Assembly: GCA_031254635.1 (NCBI GenBank)
Contig: JAIRUB010000011.1
Coordinates: 1 to 5,656, forward strand
From: Prevotellaceae bacterium
Lineage (GTDB): Bacteria > Bacteroidota > Bacteroidia > Bacteroidales > UBA932
Reading direction: 5' to 3'
DNA length: 5,656 bases
Below are positions 1-5,437 of this stretch, one piece after another. Below the pieces are notes generated by a model. That model saw only the letters and a list, made by a program, of their open reading frames with translations. It did no database searches and was not told where the DNA came from. The position numbers and the translations under genes were made by a program. Each line of letters opens with the position of its first letter. Position 1 is the first letter of the stretch.

Positions 1-127
1 GCTTGTCAAGCATCGAGATGAGAATCGGGAAAGCAACGCCATCATATACAATGGCTAATGCCAATACATTGATATTGGTTTCGCCAAATTTCCAGTTTGT
101 TCTCTCCATAACCAGACGCCAATGAAA
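1..127 (-). pseudogene. IS4-family transposase fragment (degenerate, runs off the left edge)
   Basis: Read on the minus strand from 127 to the window edge, this encodes FHWRLVMERTNWKFGE followed by NINVLALAIVYDGVAFP and ISMLDK. That is the region around the first catalytic residue of IS4-type DDE transposases (family pattern 'DRTNWKFG...NIN.L.L...Y.G.AFPL...LDKRGNSNT'). The first catalytic acid is usually Asp in DRTNW; here it is Glu (codon 104-106). An in-frame TGA at 128-130 lies just before the conserved block. The only open frame upstream (252 down to 55, starting MYVKESVIALKK) is a different frame that passes over this block without matching the family, and I do not recognise its N-terminal part. 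The expected 100 or more N-terminal residues are not visible. Together these point to a decayed insertion sequence. The rest of the gene lies beyond position 1, so the state of the remaining catalytic residues is unknown. Confidence 0.8.
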
Positions 128-252
128 TCAACAAAGACATCGTAATATCCACATGTGCTTACAAATATATTTTTTTTGACCCGTTCTGGAATGAAATATA
201 AATCATTTTTGTATAATTTCTTGAGTGCTATAACACTCTCTTTTACATACAA

Positions 253-432
253 TTATTTCGCTTTTGACATGATATATGTGATTTATATTTAATGCCAAAT
301 ATACAAAAAAATGATATATACGTTATTAGAATAAAAAATTATTCACATTGGTATAATAGTCAAAAATTAGGATGAAAATCCTGCCTAAATGTTTTACCAT
401 TAGCAGGGTTTTCTTGATTTTACTGAATATCC
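253..432. other. AT-rich intergenic stretch between IS4 remnant and DUF4846 gene
   Basis: This stretch has no convincing gene on either strand and is strongly AT-rich. On the minus strand a TATATTTG (303 to 296) matches the Bacteroidota -7 pattern TAnnTTTG and lies about 45 nt before the ATG at 252, so it may be a leftover promoter of the decayed transposase, but no -33 box is evident. The right third holds the hairpins annotated at 369-412. I could not recognise an insertion-sequence terminal inverted repeat here, so the outer boundary of the IS4 remnant is undefined. Confidence 0.5.
369..412 (-). terminator. Hairpin, possible transcription terminator after the DUF4846 gene
   Basis: AAAATCCTGC (375-384) and GCAGGGTTTT (403-412) form 10-bp arms around an 18-nt loop. 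The arms pair fully as RNA from the plus strand (one G-U) and with one mismatch from the minus strand. On the minus strand the structure begins about 20 nt after the DUF4846 stop codon. A smaller competing hairpin, AGGAT-GAAA-ATCCT with a GNRA-like loop, occupies 369-382. The loop is long and the U-tract is imperfect, so this is a plausible rather than a textbook intrinsic terminator. It could also be an insertion-sequence relic. Confidence 0.45.
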
Positions 433-1290
433 CTACTTTTGGGCCGTAGTTACCATCATATCTTGAAAACGTCGTAAATCGTGTTTGTAAAAAACAAATT
501 CCGGCGTAACTATTTTATCTCCTTCTGTTTTAACTTTATACCAAGGCGACCCGCTCCATCTTTCTTTCGGATTTACCAATACGTATGCAACTCGAGCTGG
601 CTTATGATTCTTTGCTAACAAGAAAATACGATCGCCGGTAGAAGGGTTATAAGCCACATCAAGTACTATGACTGCACCACCAGAACTGCCAGATTGAATA
701 AACATATCGCCCGGCATAATATCATTAATGAAAACCGATTGTACGTCTAGCAAAGTGGTATTTATATCAGAATTAATAAAAACGAAACCAAGATAACCAT
801 TGAAAGAGCTATAACGCTCAACTCCTAATCGTTGCTTTGTACTATACGATTTGTCGCCAATCGTCATCATTAATCCTTCTACAAATTCCCGATAAAAGAC
901 TCGTTGAAAATTAACAATCGAAAAACCGATTTTATCATATTGTTCTCTTCTAAAAAAATACTCGCCTCTTAAGCGGACACATAATTGTATCTCTTTCAAC
1001 ATATTGTTCATCGGGTATAGATTCAATGCCCCAACATGTTGACTTTCCGGCGGACTATTGTTAGAAACAGCATCGTAAGGCAACATAGGTAAACGACGTA
1101 AAAAGTAAGCATAAGAATTTTTTTGAACAGGCACGCGCTTATAACCTTCAGGCAAGGTAAAACGAGTTTCTATCGTTGTTCCCGCAGGATTAATAAAACT
1201 GGCTGATTGCGCCGACAAGAATGTTGGACAGCACAAAGCTCCCATCATCAACAAGGCTGTATAGCACAGAATATGTCGAGTTCTCAGCAT
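433..1290 (-). CDS. DUF4846 domain-containing secreted protein
   Basis: This is a 285-residue protein of the uncharacterised DUF4846 family. Residues 1-27 look like a type I signal peptide: a basic start (MLRTRH), a hydrophobic core and a probable cut after FLSA, before QSAS. The adjacent Cys20-Cys21 do not make a good lipobox. Family hallmarks in order are an LPEGYKRVPV segment near residue 46, FLRRLPMLP near 63, RLRGEYFF near 106, GDMFIQSGSSGGAVIVLDVA near 194, FLLAKNHKPA near 223, and a C-terminal SPWY (248-251) and TPEF (262-265) followed by LRRF. The middle part, normally close to 'DLQQCADAVMRLRAEYL', is divergent (LKEIQLCVRLRGEYF). The start is preceded by an A-rich leader without Shine-Dalgarno sequence, normal for this phylum. 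The gene begins 4 nt after the U32 stop codon, so the two are almost certainly co-transcribed. The biochemical role is unknown; secretion implies a periplasmic or envelope location. The family call is confident. Confidence 0.88.
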   Translation of the reverse strand: MLRTRHILCYTALLMMGALCCPTFLSAQSASFINPAGTTIETRFTLPEGYKRVPVQKNSYAYFLRRLPMLPYDAVSNNSPPESQHVGALNLYPMNNMLKEIQLCVRLRGEYFFRREQYDKIGFSIVNFQRVFYREFVEGLMMTIGDKSYSTKQRLGVERYSSFNGYLGFVFINSDINTTLLDVQSVFINDIMPGDMFIQSGSSGGAVIVLDVAYNPSTGDRIFLLAKNHKPARVAYVLVNPKERWSGSPWYKVKTEGDKIVTPEFVFYKHDLRRFQDMMVTTAQK

Positions 1291-1294
1291 TTTT

Positions 1295-2539
1295 TTATTT
1301 TACAGATTCCAATTTATATAATTTATCGGCACGTCGTACTTTTTCCGGAACAGCAATAGAAAAATATGTCCCTTTTTCTACCTTATCCACTGCTTGCAAA
1401 TCTACCCGCATATCATCAATAACTACAGGCATCACGCCGGTAGTAGGCCCTATAATCAACGCTTCATCTCCCTTCTTTAAAGAACTTGTTTCTACATAAA
1501 ATTCGGCCACGCCAAGATTGCTAAAATAATTCATAGCTTTAGCTATGTAAATTTTCCGACGGGTGGCTTTGTTTCCATATACCTCACTCCATTTACCGAG
1601 CCGTGCGCCTTGATAATAACCATCCCAGAAGCCACGATTGAACACGGTTTGCAACTCGGCAGTTAATGTTGTGGCTAACTCAGAATTATAACTGCCTTCA
1701 ACAATAGCCTGTAAAGCTCGATGATAAGCATTAGTTACTGTTTTTACATATTCAGCGGAACGCGCCCGACCCTCTATTTTAAATACCCGAATGCCCGCCT
1801 CCACCATCTTGTCGAGAAAAGCAATGGTACACAAATCCTTAGGTGACATGATATACTCATTGTTAATCACTAATTGGCGGCCGGAATCATTATCGGTTAC
1901 CGTATATCCGCGCCGGCACAGTTGGTAGCAGGAGCCCCTATTGGCCGAAGCGTTATACTCGTGCAAGCTGAGATAGCATTTTCCCGACACGGCCATACAC
2001 AAGGCCCCGTGGCAAAACATTTCTATCTGAACATGTTTACCATTGGGGCCTTTAATTTGCTGTTCCTGTATAGCTTCGTGTATGACTGCTGTTTGCTCAA
2101 GGGTTAATTCGCGGGAAAGTACCACCACGTCAGCAAAATTGGCGTAAAAACGCAGGGCTTCTATATTGGTAATATTTACTTGCGTAGACAAATGAACTTC
2201 TATGCCGCAAGTTCTTGCATATTGTATGGCGGCCATGTCGGATGCAATAATAGCCGATATGCCGGCTTTCTGCGCAACATCAATTATTTGCTGCATTTCA
2301 GAAAGTTCCTCGTCATAAAGTACTGTGTTTACAGTAAGATAGCTTCGTAATCCTTCCTGTTTGCAAATATTTGCAATTTTATGTAAATCAGATAGTTGGA
2401 AATTATTGGCTGAACGAGCCCTCATATTAAGTTTCCCCACGCCAAAATAAACGGCATTGGCGCCTCCTTGTATTGCAGCGGTCAGGCATTCAAAATTACC
2501 TGCTGGAGACATGAGCTCCAACTGAGAAGAACTTAACAT
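1295..2539 (-). CDS. Peptidase U32 family protein (TrhP/YegQ-like)
   Basis: A 414-residue U32-family protein. It opens with LELMSPAGNFECLTAAIQGG, followed by YFGVGKLNMRA, the usual start of this TIM-barrel-like family. The family signature E-x-F-x2-G-[SA]-[LIVM]-C-x4-G-x-C-x-[LIVM]-S is matched exactly at residues 173-191 (EMFCHGALCMAVSGKCYLS). It is followed by NRGSCYQLCRRGY (200-212), SPKDLC (232-237) and KIEGRARSAEYV (254-265). Cys181, Cys188, Cys204 and Cys237 have about the spacing of the four [4Fe-4S] ligands known in the U32 protein UbiU, so a cluster is likely here (inference). Characterised relatives are not ordinary proteases: TrhP (YegQ) makes 5-hydroxyuridine in tRNA, RlhA hydroxylates 23S rRNA, and UbiU/UbiV act in anaerobic ubiquinone hydroxylation. 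The length fits the short TrhP-like class rather than the long RlhA-like form with an extra C-terminal domain, so tRNA wobble-uridine hydroxylation is the best guess. The substrate cannot be read from sequence alone. Confidence 0.93.
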   Translation of the reverse strand: MLSSSQLELMSPAGNFECLTAAIQGGANAVYFGVGKLNMRARSANNFQLSDLHKIANICKQEGLRSYLTVNTVLYDEELSEMQQIIDVAQKAGISAIIASDMAAIQYARTCGIEVHLSTQVNITNIEALRFYANFADVVVLSRELTLEQTAVIHEAIQEQQIKGPNGKHVQIEMFCHGALCMAVSGKCYLSLHEYNASANRGSCYQLCRRGYTVTDNDSGRQLVINNEYIMSPKDLCTIAFLDKMVEAGIRVFKIEGRARSAEYVKTVTNAYHRALQAIVEGSYNSELATTLTAELQTVFNRGFWDGYYQGARLGKWSEVYGNKATRRKIYIAKAMNYFSNLGVAEFYVETSSLKKGDEALIIGPTTGVMPVVIDDMRVDLQAVDKVEKGTYFSIAVPEKVRRADKLYKLESVK

Positions 2540-2627
2540 TTCTTAGAACTATTTAACACTTCTTTGTTAAACTTCATACTATTTAACAAAAATTATGCAA
2601 ATTTAAGTATTTTTTAACAATTTTGAG
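2540..2627. repeat. AT-rich spacer with direct and inverted repeats upstream of the U32 gene
   Basis: The 88-nt gap between the glycosyltransferase stop and the U32 start is nearly all A/T and has internal structure. ACTATTTAACA occurs twice (2548-2558 and 2578-2588), with starts exactly 30 nt apart. TTTGTTAAA (2563-2571) and TTTAACAAA (2582-2590) form a perfect 9-bp inverted repeat with a 10-nt loop. A smaller pair, TTAAC (2614-2618) and GTTAA (2627-2631), overlaps the glycosyltransferase stop codon. These could form an operator, a weak terminator or an RNA processing site; base composition alone would also produce some such matches. Confidence 0.5.
2598..2605 (-). promoter_or_regulatory. 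Candidate -7 box (TAAATTTG) for the U32-DUF4846 gene pair
   Basis: Read on the minus strand, TAAATTTG matches the Bacteroidota -7 consensus TAnnTTTG and lies about 58 nt before the U32 start codon. No TTG/TTTG box sits at the expected 19-20 nt further upstream, and the spacer is so AT-rich that chance matches are likely. If real, it lets the U32 and DUF4846 genes be transcribed apart from the three upstream genes. Confidence 0.25.
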
Positions 2628-3653
2628 TTAAATAGTCAAAAATATTGTTATTTTTTCTATAATAATTTCTTCCGGGATGTTCATACAGGCATAATCGTGA
2701 CGATAACATGGTTTGTTGCCGAACACCGAACAAGGGCGGCAAGGTAAATCTATTTGTATATTATTGACATCCTGCTGCCTCCATCCTGTAAATCCGGCAA
2801 AGGGATGGGTAGCGCCCCAAATAGATACCACCGGCACACCTACCAAGGATGCTAAGTGCATATTAGCCGAATCCATAGACAACAATACATCCATGGTCGC
2901 TAATTGTGCCAATTCTTCCGACAAGGACATCTTGCCGGCTAAAGAAATAACACACTTATACTTAAATGCCCATTCTGCCAAAAACTTTATTTCCTCCTCC
3001 CCTCCCCCGAAGAGATAAACTTCAACATTCTTAAGTTGAGCAAAATGCGCTACAACCTTTTCCATCCGCTCCAGTGGGTAGATTTTTCCCTTGTATTTAG
3101 CAAAGGGAGCGAGGCCGATTTTATGAGTGATGAGTGATGAGTGATGAGTGATGAGTTGATTATTTATTTCGAATTTCGAGTTCGGAATTCGGAATCTGAA
3201 ATCCGAAACATGCAACAGTACTTCGGTATAGCGTTTAATCATGTGCTTTAAAGGATTTAGTTGCTTGTTGCGACGGCGGGTGAGGCGGCGTTTTTCGGCG
3301 CGCCCCTTGTTTATTTTCTTTACCTTAAATCCCCAAAGGCGGAATAGGAGGCTGAGGATTTTTGTACGCAACACATCGTGCATATCGGCTACTGCATCGG
3401 GTTTGTGGCGGCGTAGTTCGTGAAATAAACGCCACAGTCCGGGCAATCCTTTATATTTATTTTTGAAATCGGCAACTATGAATGATACATTGTCTATTCC
3501 TTCAAAAAACGGTGCAAAAAGCGGGCGCGACACCATGGTAAAATGAATGTCGGGATGCGCCGGAGCAAACTCCCGAAGCGCCGCTGCTGTCATCGCCACA
3601 TCGCCCATAGCCGAAAACCGAAGCAGCAAAACATCTTTTACAGGCTTTACCAT
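2628..3653 (-). CDS. Family 9 glycosyltransferase (ADP-heptose:LPS heptosyltransferase-like)
   Basis: A 341-residue GT9 enzyme, the family that moves heptose or a related sugar from a nucleotide donor onto lipopolysaccharide core at the inner membrane's cytoplasmic face. The N-terminal Rossmann domain opens with LLLRFSAMGDVAMT (9-22), the acceptor-side loop typical of the family. A very basic stretch near 116-130 (KGRAEKRRLTRRRNK) could hold it at the membrane. The C-terminal donor-binding domain has KIGLAPFAKYKGKIYPLERM (178-197), FGGGEEE (215-221) and SMDSANMHLASLVGVPVVSI (259-278), followed by WGATHP. It ends with the usual Cys tail CRPC...C...CMNIPEE (C305, C308, C316, C323). Roughly residues 150-177, in the inter-domain linker, are encoded by tandem 7-bp repeats (see 3123-3207) and resemble no conserved part of the family. 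The reading frame is intact. The start lies 10 nt after the DUF4254 stop codon. Family certain; exact sugar and acceptor unknown. Confidence 0.92.
   Translation of the reverse strand: MVKPVKDVLLLRFSAMGDVAMTAAALREFAPAHPDIHFTMVSRPLFAPFFEGIDNVSFIVADFKNKYKGLPGLWRLFHELRRHKPDAVADMHDVLRTKILSLLFRLWGFKVKKINKGRAEKRRLTRRRNKQLNPLKHMIKRYTEVLLHVSDFRFRIPNSKFEINNQLITHHSSLITHKIGLAPFAKYKGKIYPLERMEKVVAHFAQLKNVEVYLFGGGEEEIKFLAEWAFKYKCVISLAGKMSLSEELAQLATMDVLLSMDSANMHLASLVGVPVVSIWGATHPFAGFTGWRQQDVNNIQIDLPCRPCSVFGNKPCYRHDYACMNIPEEIIIEKITIFLTI
3123..3207. repeat. Two heptanucleotide tandem-repeat arrays inside the GT9 coding region
   Basis: On the plus strand the unit ATGAGTG occurs four times back to back from 3123 to 3150, then once as ATGAGTT (3151-3157). 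After a 13-nt spacer (3158-3170) a second, degenerate array with the same 7-nt period runs from 3171: GAATTTC, GAGTTCG, GAATTCG, GAATCTG, AAATCCG, ending near 3207. In the minus-strand protein these read as ITHHSSLITH and FRFRIPNSKFEI, low-complexity text in the linker between the two Rossmann domains. Heptameric short tandem repeats of this style are best known from intergenic DNA (for example the STRR repeats of filamentous cyanobacteria), so finding them in frame within a conserved gene is unusual. Confidence 0.9.
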
Positions 3654-3663
3654 TCAATATTTA

Positions 3664-4269
3664 CTATTTCTTCCCGTACAAAATCGGATTTAAACTCGGG
3701 TCGTTGTACATCTTCATCTGCTTATAGAGCTTCATATATTTGCGCCCTGCTTGAATATCGTTGAGCAGTTGGTCAATTGCAGCCGAGAGGTCTTTTTGCT
3801 GCTCCAGCAATACTGCCAGTTTTTTGGTACATTGCTCCTTATGGGTAGTTTCGGCATCGAGGCGGTTTGCCTCCTGCTGCATGTGGTAAATTTTCAACAC
3901 TAAAATCGACAGGCGGTCAATGGCCCAGGCCGGACTTTCGGTGTTGATAGTAGCCTCGGGCAAGGGTTGCACCTCGCTATACTGTTCCAAAAAAAAACTG
4001 TCAATAAGTTCTACCAAATCCGTTCGGTCTTGGTTAGAACGATCGATGCGCCGCTTAATCAATAAGGCTTCTTGCGGGTCAATAGCCGTATTGCGGATAA
4101 TGTCTTCGAGATGCCACTGCACCGCATCTATCCAATTCTTCAGAAAGAGATAGTATTCTATAGTTTTAAACTCGTATGGATTTTTAAACTCGGCATCCAC
4201 ATTGTCCATCGTGTGGTAATAGTTAGTACAGACCGAGAAAATTTGATTAGATTGTTCAGAAAAAGTCAT
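3664..4269 (-). CDS. DUF4254 domain-containing protein
   Basis: A 201-residue, soluble, mostly helical protein matching the DUF4254 family over almost its whole length. Recognisable conserved blocks are FLKNWIDAVQWHLEDIIRN (42-60), IKRRIDRSNQDRTDLVELID (71-90), NTESPAWAIDRLSILVLKIY (109-128) plus HMQQE, a charged region near 145-170 likely to be helical (KKLAVLLEQQKDLSAAIDQL), and a C-terminal YKQMKMYNDPSLNPILYGKK. There is no signal peptide or membrane segment, so it should be cytoplasmic. Its function is unknown. From memory, this family often sits beside GT9 or other glycosyltransferase genes in Bacteroidota, as here, which hints at a role in surface-glycan synthesis (inference only). It begins 11 nt after the isoprenyl synthase gene and ends 10 nt before the GT9 gene, so the three form one transcription unit. 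The ATG is preceded by an A-rich leader (TAAACAAAG). Confidence 0.92.
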   Translation of the reverse strand: MTFSEQSNQIFSVCTNYYHTMDNVDAEFKNPYEFKTIEYYLFLKNWIDAVQWHLEDIIRNTAIDPQEALLIKRRIDRSNQDRTDLVELIDSFFLEQYSEVQPLPEATINTESPAWAIDRLSILVLKIYHMQQEANRLDAETTHKEQCTKKLAVLLEQQKDLSAAIDQLLNDIQAGRKYMKLYKQMKMYNDPSLNPILYGKK

Positions 4270-4280
4270 CTTTGTTTAAT

Positions 4281-5258
4281 TTATTTATTACGATTAATTA
4301 ATTGCTCAGCAAAAGCACATAATTGTTCCTTACGTTGAGGCTCTACGTCAATGGTTTGCAACACTTCATTGGCGCGGGTAAAGTATTCAGTAATTTTTTC
4401 TTCGGCGTGTTGACGGATATCTAACATATCATATATTACCTTTATATTTTTAATTTTTTCTTCCGGCGTAACATTTTTATCGGCCAACCACTGATTTAAT
4501 TCTTGCTGTACGGCGCCTTTCGCTAAACGGAACGCTGTTACTAAAAGAAATGTTTTCTTGTTTGTCACAATGTCATTCCCGATTGTTTTCCCAAAATTGT
4601 TGCTATCGCCATAAACATCTAATAAATCGTCCTGAATTTGGAAGGCCATTCCCAAATGATGCCCGAAGGCATATATCTGTTCTGCCTGCTTGTGGGAAGC
4701 ACCGCCGGTAATAGCGCCGATTTGCACTGATGCGGCAATTAGCACCGCTGTTTTCAAATTAATCATCGTTAGATAATCGTCTTCGGTAATAAGCGGCAAC
4801 GACTCATAATTCATGTCCAATTGCTGTCCCTCACAAACCTGCGCGGCCGTTTTTCCAAATAATTGGAGAATGACCGGTAATTTTTCCGGCGCCGACTTGC
4901 ACAAATACTGATAAGCCAAAATACACATCACATCGCCCGATAAAATGGCCGTGTTGTTGTTCCACTTCCTATGCACAGTTGAGGCGCCACGGCGCAGCGG
5001 GGAGTCGTCCATAATATCGTCGTGTACTAAGGTAAAGCCGTGAAAAATTTCGAGGCCAATGGCCGGCATCAACACCTGATTCGCAATTTGTTCGTTAAAA
5101 AGATTATGGGACAAGAGGCACAAAAGTGGACGCAAACGTTTCCCGCCGATAGACATTATATGCGCTACCGGCGCATATAAACCCGAAGGCCCCTCCGACA
5201 AGGGGATTTCATTGATAGCCCGCTCTATCCAAATCTGCAAATCCTTTATAAGGTACAT
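4281..5258 (-). CDS. Polyprenyl synthetase family protein (short-chain trans-isoprenyl diphosphate synthase)
   Basis: A 325-residue all-helical isoprenyl diphosphate synthase that condenses isopentenyl diphosphate onto an allylic diphosphate. Visible motifs are GGKRLRP (38-44, diphosphate binding), the first Asp-rich motif DDIMDDSPLRRG (D80, D81, D84), Lys/Thr region LKTAVL (168-173), and the second Asp-rich motif QDDLLDVYGD (D210, D211, D214) followed by GKTIGNDIVTNKKT. All Mg2+-binding Asp residues are present, so it should be active. The residue five before the first DDxxD is Phe75 and the one four before is Thr76. A bulky residue there usually limits chain length to about C15-C20, and the DDxxD spacing lacks the two-residue insert of E. 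coli-type IspA, so a geranylgeranyl- or farnesyl-diphosphate product is favoured (inference). The product would feed quinone, carotenoid or undecaprenyl-carrier synthesis. It is the first gene of the minus-strand cluster; its ATG follows an A/T-rich leader, 21 nt downstream of a TATCTTTG box. Confidence 0.93.
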   Translation of the reverse strand: MYLIKDLQIWIERAINEIPLSEGPSGLYAPVAHIMSIGGKRLRPLLCLLSHNLFNEQIANQVLMPAIGLEIFHGFTLVHDDIMDDSPLRRGASTVHRKWNNNTAILSGDVMCILAYQYLCKSAPEKLPVILQLFGKTAAQVCEGQQLDMNYESLPLITEDDYLTMINLKTAVLIAASVQIGAITGGASHKQAEQIYAFGHHLGMAFQIQDDLLDVYGDSNNFGKTIGNDIVTNKKTFLLVTAFRLAKGAVQQELNQWLADKNVTPEEKIKNIKVIYDMLDIRQHAEEKITEYFTRANEVLQTIDVEPQRKEQLCAFAEQLINRNK

Positions 5259-5279
5259 AAAAGTCTTTTTATGAACTTA

Positions 5280-5287
5280 CAAAGATA
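5280..5287 (-). promoter_or_regulatory. Candidate -7 box (TATCTTTG) for the isoprenyl synthase-DUF4254-GT9 cluster
   Basis: TATCTTTG on the minus strand is an exact match to the Bacteroidota sigma-ABfr -7 consensus TAnnTTTG. It lies 21 nt upstream of the start codon at 5258, which would give a leader of roughly 15 nt. At the expected -33 position (near 5307-5310) no TTTG is present, and the nearest TTTG (5297-5300) is too close. The inverted repeat 5290-5315 occupies exactly the spacer and -33 region. Confidence 0.45.
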
Positions 5288-5289
5288 GT

Positions 5290-5315
5290 AAAAATACAAA
5301 CAATTTTGTATTTTT
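5290..5315. promoter_or_regulatory. Perfect 11-bp inverted repeat directly upstream of the -7 box
   Basis: AAAAATACAAA (5290-5300) and TTTGTATTTTT (5305-5315) are exact reverse complements separated by CAAT. The palindrome begins 3 nt upstream of the TATCTTTG box. It could be an operator for a dimeric regulator that blocks or assists polymerase. It could also act as an A/T-only hairpin with U-tracts on both strands, terminating transcription that enters from the mobile element on the right. Confidence 0.55.
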
Positions 5316-5437
5316 CACCTATAAATTTCGGAACAATCTCTTTTAGGCTTGTGCAACATCAAATATGGATATTCAAAAAATTAGAATTATGCTATAAATT
5401 CGTGAATTAATTCGCATGTCGCCATACTCTTTTTTCT
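5316..5437. other. AT-rich intergenic region before the IS1-like element
   Basis: No gene, RNA gene or remnant coding segment is recognisable on either strand. The only structure seen is the 10-bp palindrome GAATTAATTC at 5404-5413. The last nine bases (CTTTTTTCT, 5429-5437) would be one copy of a target-site duplication if the IS1-like element inserted here; the partner copy is outside the window. Confidence 0.4.

Noticed and set aside
55..252. A genuine small protein (65 codons, minus strand)
   Set aside because: Its C-terminal part is an alternate frame over the conserved transposase block at 1-127, and the N-terminal part resembles nothing I recognise.
355..367. 13-bp match AATAGTCAAAAAT shared with 2631-2643
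   Set aside because: Both copies lie in very AT-rich DNA, one inside the end of the GT9 gene; with this composition a chance match is plausible and no further similarity flanks it.
1221..1499. Plus-strand open frame of 92 codons across the DUF4846/U32 junction
   Set aside because: It is antisense to two genes with clear family motifs, has no recognisable domain and looks like a shadow frame.
2713..3018. Plus-strand open frame of 101 codons opposite the glycosyltransferase
   Set aside because: It is antisense to the conserved C-terminal domain and Cys tail; the composition follows from the opposite strand.
3123..3207. CRISPR-like array
   Set aside because: The units are 7 nt with no spacers and lie inside a coding frame, so this is a simple tandem repeat.
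3920..4338. Overlapping plus-strand open frames opposite the DUF4254 and isoprenyl synthase genes
   Set aside because: Their translations have no family features and the minus-strand genes match known families over almost their full length.
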